Below, one piece after another: positions 42,599-51,733 of a DNA stretch of 64,000 nt. This DNA is from UBA9732 sp045116915 (GTDB lineage: Bacteria; Spirochaetota; Spirochaetia; Sphaerochaetales; Sphaerochaetaceae): NCBI GenBank assembly GCA_045116915.1, contig JBGUMQ010000035.1, positions 3,691 through 67,690 of the forward strand, in the 5' to 3' direction. Within the stretch, counting starts at the first letter, position 1, and each line of letters starts with the position of its first letter. Below the pieces are notes generated by a model that saw only the letters and a program-made list of their open reading frames with translations, was not told where the DNA came from and searched no databases. The position numbers were made by a program, and so were the translations under genes.

Positions 42599-45040
42599 AT
42601 GATTGACGAAAGAAAGACAATGACAGAGCGTATGGCCCGTTCGGCCATGCTCAAATACAACACGCATAACACGAAATACAGCTACAAGTCCGCCATCATG
42701 CTGGAGGCTGTCTACAAGACCTCGCGCGTGCTTGATGACCAGGGCATGCTTGATTTCGTGAAGGGCTTCCTTGACTACTATGTCTCGGAAGACGGGTCCG
42801 TAAGGACATATGAACTCGAAGAATACAGCATGGACCAGGTGAGGATGGGCAACATAATGCTCACATTCCTTTCCCTCACCGGTCAGGATAAATATAAAAA
42901 AGCCACGGATATGTTCTTCCGCCAGCTTCAGGGCCAGCCCAGGACACCGTCCGGCGGATACTGGCACAAGAAGCGCTACGAGAACCAGATGTGGCTGGAC
43001 GGCCTTTTCATGCAGGGTCCGTTCAATGTCGCATACAGCATGGCATTCGGGGATCCTGAAAAGACCCTGGAGGATGTGGTCTCGCAGTTCGAGCTGGTCT
43101 ATGCGAAGACATACGACCCCGCCACCGGACTGCTGAGGCATGCCTGGGACGAGTCCCGGAAGATGCCGTGGTGCGACCCGGTGACGGGACAGTCTGCTGA
43201 AGTCTGGTCCAGGGCCATGGGGTGGTATGTCTGGGCCATAGCGGACCTGCTCGAGGACATCCCGGCCACCGCTGCATTCGAACCTTTCCGCGCAAGGCTG
43301 CTTGCCCTCGGCAGGAAGATAGCTCCGGTCCTTCTGAAGTACCAGGATGCGGAAAGCGGGATGTGGTATCAGGTGATGGACAAGGGAGGGCAGGGCAGGA
43401 ACTACCTGGAGACCTCATCGACCTCCATGTTCGTCTACTTCTTCGCGAAGATGCACCGCCTGGGCTTCCTGGACGGATCGTATCTCGAGGCCGCCAGGCG
43501 CGCATTCGACGGGATGTGCGACCGTTTCGTGACGGTCGACGACTACGGCGAGGTGTACCTCCACAACGTCTGCAGGAGCGCCGGTCTTGGAAGGGCGGAG
43601 GATACAAACCCCTACAGACCCGGTGATTTCAAGTACTACACCGAGACCGAGAAGCGCATCACCGACAATCTCCACGGGGTGGCTCCGTTCATCCACGCGG
43701 CGATAGAGCTCGAGTTCCCCGCACAGATGAACAGGGGAAGATATGTACTCGGAAAAGGTGAGGATATCGGAAAGGCTCTTGAAGAGCATGCATACAAGGA
43801 TGCCGTCGTCATTCCGAAGGGATCGTACCGCTGCGGACCTGTAAGCATCCCGGCACATACGCATCTGATATTCGAGGAAGGCGCCGTTCTGGATTTCACC
43901 GACGATTTCGACGCCTATCCCCCGGTCTGGACACGCTGGGAAGGCGTGTACTGCTGGGCAATGCATCCGTGTTTCCTGATCAAGGACGCCACAGATGTCG
44001 TGATCGAAGGACCGGGAGTCCTCGACGGCCACGGTGAGAAGTGGTGGAACCACATCATGGAGTGGAAGACGGGAGGAAGGCCTGTCGGTCCGGTGCTGGA
44101 CTGCGAGAAGAGGCTTGCGGAACTCAACAAAGGCTTCAGGTCCGAGCCGGAGGGTGGTGGCGGAAGGCCCTGCCAGTTCCTCAGACCCGCGTTGCTCCAG
44201 ATACTCAATTCGGACAATGTAAGGGTCCAGGGCCTCAAGCTGGTCAGAAGCCCGTTCTGGACGGTCCATCCCATCTGCACTACGAACCTGGCACTCAGGA
44301 ACATCGTCATAGACAACCCGTATGATTCTCCCAACACGGACGGCATAGACATCGAGTCCTGCGTGAACGTCGAGGTCAGAGGTTGCGATGTGAACGTCGG
44401 TGATGACGGAATAGCCGTGAAATGCGGAAGCGGTAAGGAAATGATGGACTTCCAGCGCTCCGAGGACATCGTTGTGGAGGACTGCACCGTCAGAGGTGCC
44501 CACGGCGGATTCGTCATAGGCAGCGAGACCGCCAGCGGTGTCAAGTGGGCGGTCGTGCGCAACTGCCGCTTCATCGGAACCGACAGGGGCATCAGGATCA
44601 AGACCAGGAGGAAGCGCGGCGGCGTGATGTGCGACATCGAGGCCACGGACATCTACATGGAGAATGTGATCTGCCCCGTTTCAATCAACATGTTCTACCA
44701 CTGCGGAAGCGACGAGCCGGGTCTCTACTCGCTCGAGAAGCAGCCTGTCACTGAGGACACACCGAGGATCGCCAATGTGAAGATAGAGAGGATAAAGGCC
44801 GTGGGATGCAGGAGCATGGCGGCTTTCCTTGCAGGTCTTCCGGAGGCTCCTCTGAAGAACATCGTGATCAGGGACAGCAGCTTCAACGTCTCGGACAAGG
44901 TCGAGCCGGGTCTCGAGGTCGAGATGTGCAGCGGTCTTCCCGAATCCGACTACAGGGGAATCAGGGTCATCAACTCGGAGGCGGTCTTCGAGAACGTTGA
45001 AGTCAACGTCGAGCCTCCCGTTCTGTTCGAGAAGGTTTGA
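42599..45040 (+). CDS. GH105-GH28 fusion: unsaturated uronyl hydrolase plus polygalacturonase
   Basis: 813 residues with no signal peptide, hence cytoplasmic. Residues ~1-375 are a GH105 (YteR-like) alpha6/alpha6 barrel: YENQMWLDGLFMQGPF, HAWDES and SAEVWSRAMGWYVWA. This family removes unsaturated uronic acid ends from pectin fragments. Residues ~385-813 are a GH28 right-handed beta-helix with the catalytic signatures NTDGID (~579), GDDGIAVK (~601), AHGG (~635) and RIKT (~666), i.e. (exo)polygalacturonase-type. The two activities suit imported oligogalacturonides made by lyases. The start is uncertain: there is no clear Shine-Dalgarno before ATG 42599, and 42620 is an alternative. It lies directly behind a strong terminator. 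Confidence 0.9.
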   Translation: MIDERKTMTERMARSAMLKYNTHNTKYSYKSAIMLEAVYKTSRVLDDQGMLDFVKGFLDYYVSEDGSVRTYELEEYSMDQVRMGNIMLTFLSLTGQDKYKKATDMFFRQLQGQPRTPSGGYWHKKRYENQMWLDGLFMQGPFNVAYSMAFGDPEKTLEDVVSQFELVYAKTYDPATGLLRHAWDESRKMPWCDPVTGQSAEVWSRAMGWYVWAIADLLEDIPATAAFEPFRARLLALGRKIAPVLLKYQDAESGMWYQVMDKGGQGRNYLETSSTSMFVYFFAKMHRLGFLDGSYLEAARRAFDGMCDRFVTVDDYGEVYLHNVCRSAGLGRAEDTNPYRPGDFKYYTETEKRITDNLHGVAPFIHAAIELEFPAQMNRGRYVLGKGEDIGKALEEHAYKDAVVIPKGSYRCGPVSIPAHTHLIFEEGAVLDFTDDFDAYPPVWTRWEGVYCWAMHPCFLIKDATDVVIEGPGVLDGHGEKWWNHIMEWKTGGRPVGPVLDCEKRLAELNKGFRSEPEGGGGRPCQFLRPALLQILNSDNVRVQGLKLVRSPFWTVHPICTTNLALRNIVIDNPYDSPNTDGIDIESCVNVEVRGCDVNVGDDGIAVKCGSGKEMMDFQRSEDIVVEDCTVRGAHGGFVIGSETASGVKWAVVRNCRFIGTDRGIRIKTRRKRGGVMCDIEATDIYMENVICPVSINMFYHCGSDEPGLYSLEKQPVTEDTPRIANVKIERIKAVGCRSMAAFLAGLPEAPLKNIVIRDSSFNVSDKVEPGLEVEMCSGLPESDYRGIRVINSEAVFENVEVNVEPPVLFEKV

Positions 45041-45049
45041 GGAGGGTTC

Positions 45050-45946
45050 ATGGACACTTCATTCATCAAAGGTATAATCCCGCCGATCGCGGTTCCGCTC
45101 AGGGACGACGAGAGATTCGATGAGGAAAGACTCCGCCGTCACGTGGACTTCGTCATCGACGGAGGTGTGAGCGCCATACTGGCCTTCGGCTCCAACGGCG
45201 AGTTCTACATGCAGGAAGAGGATGAGATGAAGGATATCCTCGACGTGATGATGGACCAGGTTGCCGGTCGTGTTCCCGTTTTCATGGGAATCGGCGCAAT
45301 CAGGACATCGAAATGCGTCAGGCTTGCGCGGATGGGAGTGGAGCACGGGGCAAAGGCCGTCTCGATCCTCCAGCCCATGTTCCTCAAGCCCACGGAGGAT
45401 GAGCTGTACACCCATTTCAGGACAATTGCCGAAAGCGTGTCCGATGTTCCCGTCCTTCTCTACAACAATCCCGGAAGGACCGGCTACGGCATTCCCCAGA
45501 CCGTTGTGGAGAGACTTGCCCACGAGGTGGACAACCTTGTCGGGATGAAGGACAGCAGCGGCGACATCACGCAGACGGAGGAGTTCATCAGGCGCAATGC
45601 CGACGTGGGTTTCAAGGTCATGTGCGGGAAGGACACGCTGATCTACGCCGGACTCTGCGTGGGAGCCGTGGGAGCCGTGTGCTGCATGGCGAACTTCGTC
45701 CCGAAGATGGTGTGCTCGATATACGACAGATTCGTCGCAGGGGACATGAAGGGCTCCCTGGAGGGACAGTTCGCCCTGAATCCGATCAGGCTTCAGATGG
45801 ACAGGTCCAGTTTCCCGGTGGCCACGAAGGACTACGCGAATCTTCTTGGTCTGGAGCTCGGAGCCCCGTATCTTCCCACGAAGAACTCGACTCCGGAACA
45901 GCTTGAAGGTCTTAGGGAGCAGCTCGTAAAAGCGGGTCTGCTCTGA
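45050..45946 (+). CDS. DapA/NAL-family aldolase or dehydratase
   Basis: 298 residues, class I (Schiff-base) lyase of the dihydrodipicolinate synthase/N-acetylneuraminate lyase superfamily. Active-site text: FGSNGEFYMQ (GxxGE motif), LLYNNPGRTGYGIP (Tyr), VGMKDSSGD (Schiff-base Lys). Followed by garR and garD, so it probably handles 5-dehydro-4-deoxyglucarate (product of GarD) or another 2-keto-3-deoxy sugar acid. The NAL-like YNNPGRTG differs from typical KdgD. If garR works on tartronate semialdehyde, an aldol cleavage rather than a decarboxylating dehydration is needed. True DapA is less likely in this context. Confidence 0.8.
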   Translation: MDTSFIKGIIPPIAVPLRDDERFDEERLRRHVDFVIDGGVSAILAFGSNGEFYMQEEDEMKDILDVMMDQVAGRVPVFMGIGAIRTSKCVRLARMGVEHGAKAVSILQPMFLKPTEDELYTHFRTIAESVSDVPVLLYNNPGRTGYGIPQTVVERLAHEVDNLVGMKDSSGDITQTEEFIRRNADVGFKVMCGKDTLIYAGLCVGAVGAVCCMANFVPKMVCSIYDRFVAGDMKGSLEGQFALNPIRLQMDRSSFPVATKDYANLLGLELGAPYLPTKNSTPEQLEGLREQLVKAGLL

Positions 45947-45977
45947 TTGTATTGATTTTCATTTGAGAGGTGATCAT

Positions 45978-46862
45978 ATGAAGGTAGGTTTCATCGGACT
46001 GGGCATCATGGGAAAGCCCATGTGCAAGAACATCATAAAGGCCGGACACGAGGTCTCGTTCTACTCGAGACATTCCGATGTCACGGCTGAACTCGAGGCT
46101 CTGGGAGCAAAGGGCAAGGCAAGCGCCGCCGAAGTCGCTGCAGACAGCGAAGTCGTCATCACCATGGTCCCGAACAGCCCGCAGGTACGCGAGGTCGCGC
46201 TCGGAAAGGGCGGAATCACCGAGGGTGCGAAGAAGGGCCTTGTAGTCATAGACATGAGCTCGATCGACCCGGTCGAGACACAGAGCATCGGCGCAGAGCT
46301 TGCAAAGCACGGGATCGAGATGATAGATGCTCCCGTTTCCGGCGGTGAGCCGAAGGCAATCGACGGAACCCTTTCCGTTATGGCCGGCGGCAAGGAAGAG
46401 CTGATCGAGAAGTACAGACCGCTTCTCAGCACAATGGCGGCATCGGTGGTCCGTTGCGGCGATCTTGGCGCAGGAAATGTGGCCAAGCTCGCGAACCAGA
46501 TTGTCGTTGCATGCAACATCGCTGCAATGAGCGAGGCTTTGGCTTTCTCGAAGAAGATGGGTGCGGACCCGTCGCTGATCTATCAGGCCATCAGGGGAGG
46601 ACTGGCAGGTTCGACGGTTCTGGATGCCAAGGCGCCGATGGTCCTTTCAAGGAACTTCAAGCCGGGCTTCAGGATCGAGCTCCACATCAAGGACCTGACC
46701 AATGCGCTGAACGCCGCCCACGCCGTCAACGGCTATGTCCCCCTCACGGGCCAGGTCATGGAGATGATGCAGGCCCTGAAGGCCGACGGTTGCGGCAAGG
46801 ACGACCACAGCGCCCTTGCGAAGTTCTACGAGAAGATATCGAACGTGACCATACAGAAATGA
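45978..46862 (+). CDS. garR: 2-hydroxy-3-oxopropionate (tartronate semialdehyde) reductase-like
   Basis: 294 residues, beta-hydroxyacid dehydrogenase family. N-terminal Rossmann VGFIGLGIMGKPMCKN, substrate-binding DAPVSGGEPKAIDGTLSVMAGG, catalytic-Lys region GAGNVAKLANQ. The ATG at 45978 has GAGAGGTG upstream. Followed 10 bases later by garD, the arrangement of galactarate catabolism (tartronate semialdehyde to glycerate). The family is broad, so 3-hydroxyisobutyrate or other beta-hydroxyacids cannot be excluded. Confidence 0.82.
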   Translation: MKVGFIGLGIMGKPMCKNIIKAGHEVSFYSRHSDVTAELEALGAKGKASAAEVAADSEVVITMVPNSPQVREVALGKGGITEGAKKGLVVIDMSSIDPVETQSIGAELAKHGIEMIDAPVSGGEPKAIDGTLSVMAGGKEELIEKYRPLLSTMAASVVRCGDLGAGNVAKLANQIVVACNIAAMSEALAFSKKMGADPSLIYQAIRGGLAGSTVLDAKAPMVLSRNFKPGFRIELHIKDLTNALNAAHAVNGYVPLTGQVMEMMQALKADGCGKDDHSALAKFYEKISNVTIQK

Positions 46863-46872
46863 GAGAGACACA

Positions 46873-48381
46873 ATGAAAGTCGTCAGGATTTCGGAACTGG
46901 ACAACGTTGCCGTTGTGACGGCACCCGCGGCGAAGGGAGAACCTGCCGAGGGCTTCGGGATCAGCGCGCTCTGCGACATCCCCCAGGGACACAAGATCGC
47001 CCTGAGGAGGATCGAGAAGGGTGAACCTGTCATCCGCTACGGCGTTGTCCTTGGCTATATGACGGAGACCGTCGAGGCCGGAGGCTGGATCAACGAGTTC
47101 AATCTGACATTGCCGCCGTCACCGGCGGTCGAGGACCTCATTCCCGGCGGAAAGGGCACGGTCATGACTGACCTCCCCGAGCGCCGGACGTGGATGGGAT
47201 ACGACAACGGTCCGGATCTTCCTCCGGGAAGCCGCAACATACTGGGGATAATCACATCAGTACAGTGCGTGGCGGGTGTGGTCAGGAACGCCGTCGACAG
47301 GATCAGGTGTGAGATACTTCCCCAGTATCCGAACGTGGACGGCGTCGCCGCCGTGGTCCATCCGTACGGATGCGGTGTGGCCATCAAGGCCGACGATGCG
47401 GATATACCGATCAGAAGCGTACGCAACATCGCCCACCATCCGAATTTCGGCGGCCAGATACTGGCAGTCGGGCTGGGGTGCGAGAAACTGACCATGGACA
47501 TGATACTGGAGCCGGAGGAGATCACTCCGGAAAACGTCATCATGCTCCAGGAATGCCAGGGCTACGAAGCCATGATCGATGCCATCTGTTCGGCCGCAAG
47601 GAGGAAACTCGAGGTCCTGAACAGGCGCAGAAGGGTCCTTCTTCCGGTCTCCCGACTCAGGATCGGTGCCCAGTGCGGAGGATCCGATGCATTCAGTGGA
47701 GTGTCCGCAAACCCGACCATAGGCTACGCTTTCGATATGTTCGCGGCTCTTGGGGCCACCGTTCTGTTCTCAGAGGTCACAGAGGTCCGCGACGGAGTGC
47801 ACCTCCTGGCCGAACGGTGTTCCGACAGCGGGACAGTGGAAAGGCTCAAGAAGGAGATATCCTGGTACGACAGGTATCTGGAGAGGAGCCACGTGGACAG
47901 AAGCGCCAATCCGGCCCCCGGCAACAAGAAGGGCGGCCTGAGCAACATAGTGGAGAAGGCCATGGGCTCGATCGCCAAGAGCGGCCATTCACCCATCAAC
48001 GGGGTCATCGGCCCCGGAGAGATTCCGACTTGCAACGGGATGGTCTTTGCGGCCACACCGGCATCGGACATCGTCTGCGGACCGAGCCAGCTGGCATCGG
48101 GAATCGTGCTTCAGCTTTTCAGCACCGGACGCGGAACGCCCTACGGGCTCCAGGAAATCCCGGTGTTCAAGATCTGCACCCAGCATTCGATGAAACAGAA
48201 GTGGCCCGACCTGTTCGATCTCGATGCAGGTCCGGTCGTCACAGGAGAGAAAACGATCGCGGAACTCGGTCATGAGCTCTACGGAAGGATCCTCGATGTT
48301 CTTGAAGGCGAGAAGACCTGTGCGGAGAAGTACGGGCTCTACAACGACTTCATAGTCTTCAATCCGGCACCGATCACGTGA
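46873..48381 (+). CDS. garD: Galactarate dehydratase (GarD)
   Basis: 502 residues of the UxaA/GarD family: N-terminal SAF domain (IPQGHKIALRRIEKGEPVIRYGVVLGY), then the catalytic domain. Converts galactarate to 5-dehydro-4-deoxy-D-glucarate. It resembles E. coli GarD as I remember it more than altronate dehydratase: TSVQCVAGVV, LPQYPNVDGVAAVVHPYGCGVAI, CGGSDAFSGVSANP, SEVTEVRDGVHLL, DRSANPAPGNKKGGLSNIVEKAMGSIAKSG and the end FNPAP(I/V)T. Cys residues for the metal site are kept. Cotranscribed with garR and the DapA-family gene. Confidence 0.85.
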   Translation: MKVVRISELDNVAVVTAPAAKGEPAEGFGISALCDIPQGHKIALRRIEKGEPVIRYGVVLGYMTETVEAGGWINEFNLTLPPSPAVEDLIPGGKGTVMTDLPERRTWMGYDNGPDLPPGSRNILGIITSVQCVAGVVRNAVDRIRCEILPQYPNVDGVAAVVHPYGCGVAIKADDADIPIRSVRNIAHHPNFGGQILAVGLGCEKLTMDMILEPEEITPENVIMLQECQGYEAMIDAICSAARRKLEVLNRRRRVLLPVSRLRIGAQCGGSDAFSGVSANPTIGYAFDMFAALGATVLFSEVTEVRDGVHLLAERCSDSGTVERLKKEISWYDRYLERSHVDRSANPAPGNKKGGLSNIVEKAMGSIAKSGHSPINGVIGPGEIPTCNGMVFAATPASDIVCGPSQLASGIVLQLFSTGRGTPYGLQEIPVFKICTQHSMKQKWPDLFDLDAGPVVTGEKTIAELGHELYGRILDVLEGEKTCAEKYGLYNDFIVFNPAPIT

Positions 48382-48400
48382 TTCTTACTTGGAGGGACAT

Positions 48401-49687
48401 ATGGGAATCAGAAGATACGCGCAGGTAGGCACGGGCGGAAGGGCCCGCATGTATTATGAGGCTGTGGCTTCCAGATACCGTGACATCGCACAGATGGTCG
48501 GTTTCTGCGACCAGAGCCGGACAAGGATGGACTACGCGAACGGCAGGCTGGAAGAGCTCGGAGCCGGCAAGGTCCCGACCTATCTTCCCCATGAGTTCGA
48601 GAAGATGATCGCAGAGACCCATCCGGACATCGTGATCGTCACATCCGTGGACCGCACGCACGACGACTACATCTGCCGTGCCATGGAGGCCGGATGCGAT
48701 GTCATAACGGAAAAGCCCCTGACGATCGACGAGAGGAAAGCCCAGCGCATAATCGATACTCAGAAGAAGACGGGCCGCCACATACGTGTGACGTTCAACT
48801 ACCGCTATGCCCCGTACCACACGAAGGTCCGCGAGCTGATCCGCGACGGAGCGATCGGGACTCCCACCTCCGTACATTTCGAGTGGCTTCTGAACACGCA
48901 GCACGGTGCCGACTACTACAGGCGCTGGCACCGCAACAAGTACAACAGCGGAGGCCTTCTGGTCCACAAGGCGACGCACCATTTCGACCTGGTGAATTTC
49001 TGGCTCGGAACGGAGCCCGAGACGGTCTTCGGATTCGGAGCCCTGGACTTCTACGGAAGGGCGGCTGCCGAGCGGCGTGGGGTGGAGAAGTTCTACTACC
49101 GCTGCCATGGAAGCGAGGAAGCGAAGGGCGACCCGTTCGCGATCGACCTCGAGTCCAATCCGACCCTCAAGGCGCTCTATCTCGATGCCGAGGCTGACAG
49201 CGGATACATCCGCGACAGAAGCGTATTCTCGGATGACATAAGCATCGAGGACACGATGAACCTGGTCGTGCGTTACAAGAACGGTGCCCAGATGTCGTAT
49301 TCGCTCACGTCCTACATGCCTTGGGAGGGCTTCAACGTCTCGTTCAACGGTACTGCCGGAAGAATCGAGTACCAGAGTGTGGAGAAACCCTACATCAACG
49401 CCGGCGGAGAGAAAAAGGACGAGGGTGCCACCAAGTTCAGCAGAATCCGCGTTTGTCCGATGTTCGCCGAACCCTATGAGGTTCCGGTGAAGACGGGCGA
49501 GGGCGGCCACGGCGGCGGAGACCCGGTAATGCTTGACGACATCTTCCTTGAGAACCCGCCCTACGACGAGTTCCACAGGGCCGCTGACTTCCATGACGGA
49601 GTGAAGTCGATCCTCACAGGAATTGCCGCGAACAAGAGCATTGCTTCCGGAATGCCGGTACAGATTGACAGTCTGATCCGCTGGTAG
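48401..49687 (+). CDS. Gfo/Idh/MocA family oxidoreductase
   Basis: 428 residues. NAD(P)-binding N-terminal Rossmann domain (QVGTGGRARMYYEAV), EKPL motif at ITEKPLTIDE (catalytic Lys of the family), RVTFNYRYAP, and HKATHHFDLVNFWLG in the C-terminal domain. Dehydrogenase of a sugar, uronate or glycoside; substrate unknown. The ATG at 48401 is set by GGAGGG. Lies between garD and the FG-GAP gene, with tight spacing to both (20 and 16 bases). Confidence 0.87.
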   Translation: MGIRRYAQVGTGGRARMYYEAVASRYRDIAQMVGFCDQSRTRMDYANGRLEELGAGKVPTYLPHEFEKMIAETHPDIVIVTSVDRTHDDYICRAMEAGCDVITEKPLTIDERKAQRIIDTQKKTGRHIRVTFNYRYAPYHTKVRELIRDGAIGTPTSVHFEWLLNTQHGADYYRRWHRNKYNSGGLLVHKATHHFDLVNFWLGTEPETVFGFGALDFYGRAAAERRGVEKFYYRCHGSEEAKGDPFAIDLESNPTLKALYLDAEADSGYIRDRSVFSDDISIEDTMNLVVRYKNGAQMSYSLTSYMPWEGFNVSFNGTAGRIEYQSVEKPYINAGGEKKDEGATKFSRIRVCPMFAEPYEVPVKTGEGGHGGGDPVMLDDIFLENPPYDEFHRAADFHDGVKSILTGIAANKSIASGMPVQIDSLIRW

Positions 49688-49702
49688 GGGCCGGAAAACG
49701 AT

Positions 49703-51697
49703 ATGAGAGTATTCGAAGAGGATTTTACATCATTCCCGCTCGGGGCCTTCCCCTTTGACGCTGAGCACAGCGCCATGGGGGAATACCATTATTCCCCGAA
49801 CCCGGGATACTGCGGACAGTGGTTCGACCCGATAGCCGACTGGTCTTTCAGGGGACCTTCCTGGCTTGTGTCGTGCGCCGACATGGACGGAGGACGCTGC
49901 ATGGAGCAGATGCGCCTCACCGATCCGGCCCCGCGCAAGGCGGTTCCCTGTCTTCGTGCAGGTGACATCAACTGGGAGGATTATACCGTAACTGTCCGTG
50001 CAAGGGTCATGATCAGTGCCTGTTTCTCAGGCATCCTGTTCAGATACCAGACCAGCATGATGCATTACGGATTCTTCCTCGTGCCCGGCGGCGTGGAGCT
50101 GCACAGGGTGGACAAGCTGGAAAGGACTGTGCTGGCGCATGCGGATGTCTCCTGGGATCCCGATGGATACTGCACATTGTCCGTCAGTGTCGAGGGGGAC
50201 CTCATCAGGTGTTTCCTGAACGGTGAGCAGGTCCTTGAGTGCCGTGATGAACGGTATTCCTCAGGTTGCATTGCGCTGTGCGCCTGCAGGCCCGCGCGTT
50301 ACAGGGATGTGGTCGTGGAGATGACGGAGGAGCAGGCTGCTTTGCATTCCCGCAAGAGCGCGCAGATGGAGAAGCAGGAAGCGGAAGCCCGTTCCCGCCA
50401 TTGTCCTGCAAAACTGTGGAAATCATTTGATCTCAGGGATTTCGGTGCTGCGAGGCAGATCCGTTTCGGACATCTGACAGGGACGGACGAATGGTTCTTC
50501 GTCATGTGCCAGAACCAGCGCAAGGTCTACAAGGACCGCTATCCGGTCATCTCCTGCATGACGGCGGTGAGCGTGGACACAGGGGAAATCCTGTGGCAGA
50601 TCGGTGAGGCCTGCGACAGCGCGGAAGTGGAGAAACTCACCACAGACCTTCCGTTCCAGATATACGACATTGACGGCGACGGGTTTGACGAGGTCATCAC
50701 ATCCTGGGATTTCCGTCTGCTGATACTGGACGGACGTACGGGAAAGGTCAGAAAGAGTATCCCGACTCCTCTCAATGAGGCTCCGGAAGAGACCGTGACC
50801 GGACTGGAGTTCGGTAAATACGCCTTCAACAGGCTGAACGTGGATGCAATCCGCATCGTCAACGTGTCGGGAAAGGATAGGCCGTCGGAGATTCTGATCA
50901 AGGACCGCTATTCCAGACTATGGATATACGACAGTGACCTGAACCTCGAGTGGGAGTTCTCCAAGTACAATACCGGCCATTTCCCGTTCGCATACGACTT
51001 CAACGGGGACGGCCGGGACGAGATATTCTCCTGCTACAACATGGTGGACAGCAATGGGAAGCTGATGTGGTCGCTCCCGATCGATACCGACCATACCGAT
51101 GAGATAATCGTGGGGACCTTCGGCCCCGGCCAGGAGGAGAGGATCGCCATGGTTTCCGGCTGGGAAGGCTTCATGATCGTCTCCACCGACGGGAGGATCA
51201 TCGTCAGGGACATAAACGGACACGGACAGAGGATAAGCAGCGCGAACTACTGCCCCGGACGTGACGGCTATGAGATAGCCACGACGACATACTGGGGCAA
51301 CAACGGCATCGTGTATCTGCACGACTGCAACGGGAAGGAGATATGGCACCGCGAGATGCTCTCCAACGGCAACATGATCGCGCCCCTCAACTGGGACGGC
51401 GACGGTACGGAGCTGATCTGGATGAGTGCCCGTGAGGGAGCCTTCGACGGGGACGGCAACAGGGTCCTGGTCCTTCCGGATGACGGACATCCCGAAATGT
51501 GCAGCGAGATCATCGACCTGACAGGGGATGCGCGTGACGAGATAGTGGTATGGGACAGGCACAGGCTGTCCATATACACGCAGGACGGAGAGGCGCCTGC
51601 CGATGGAAGAGGCGAGTACAGACCTGTGAAGTACCCGCATTACAACGGTTCGAACTACCGCGGGGAGTATTCGTTCTCCCGGTGGGTGAAGGATTGA
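49703..51697 (+). CDS. LamG-like plus FG-GAP/propeller protein of unknown activity
   Basis: 664 residues, no signal peptide. Residues ~1-215 read as a concanavalin/LamG- or DUF1080-like beta-sandwich (FRYQTSMMHYGFFLVPGGVELHRVD...VEGDLIRCFLNGEQVLECRDERYSSGCIALCACR). Residues ~240-650 contain repeated blades with acidic calcium-loop cores: YDIDGDGFDEVITSW, YDFNGDGRDEIFSCY, LNWDGDGTELIWMS and LTGDARDEIVVWD. Such propellers occur in PL11-type rhamnogalacturonan lyases, so a pectin lyase role inside the cell is possible, but the PL11 catalytic text is not recognisable. Embedded in the pectin operon between an oxidoreductase and kdgK. Confidence 0.7.
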   Translation: MRVFEEDFTSFPLGAFPFDAEHSAMGEYHYSPNPGYCGQWFDPIADWSFRGPSWLVSCADMDGGRCMEQMRLTDPAPRKAVPCLRAGDINWEDYTVTVRARVMISACFSGILFRYQTSMMHYGFFLVPGGVELHRVDKLERTVLAHADVSWDPDGYCTLSVSVEGDLIRCFLNGEQVLECRDERYSSGCIALCACRPARYRDVVVEMTEEQAALHSRKSAQMEKQEAEARSRHCPAKLWKSFDLRDFGAARQIRFGHLTGTDEWFFVMCQNQRKVYKDRYPVISCMTAVSVDTGEILWQIGEACDSAEVEKLTTDLPFQIYDIDGDGFDEVITSWDFRLLILDGRTGKVRKSIPTPLNEAPEETVTGLEFGKYAFNRLNVDAIRIVNVSGKDRPSEILIKDRYSRLWIYDSDLNLEWEFSKYNTGHFPFAYDFNGDGRDEIFSCYNMVDSNGKLMWSLPIDTDHTDEIIVGTFGPGQEERIAMVSGWEGFMIVSTDGRIIVRDINGHGQRISSANYCPGRDGYEIATTTYWGNNGIVYLHDCNGKEIWHREMLSNGNMIAPLNWDGDGTELIWMSAREGAFDGDGNRVLVLPDDGHPEMCSEIIDLTGDARDEIVVWDRHRLSIYTQDGEAPADGRGEYRPVKYPHYNGSNYRGEYSFSRWVKD

Positions 51698-51733
51698 ACA
51701 CATGGTTGGGAAAAACGGCAAAGGAGGATTTCA

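Noticed and set aside
45050..45946. True dihydrodipicolinate synthase (dapA) for lysine synthesis
   Set aside because: The family motifs fit, but the gene sits in a uronate/galactarate operon with garR and garD rather than near lysine or wall genes.
46873..48381. Altronate dehydratase (UxaA) as the identity of the 502-residue dehydratase
   Set aside because: The text matches remembered GarD sequence closely along its full length, and garR lies directly upstream; the UxaE route makes UxaA unnecessary.
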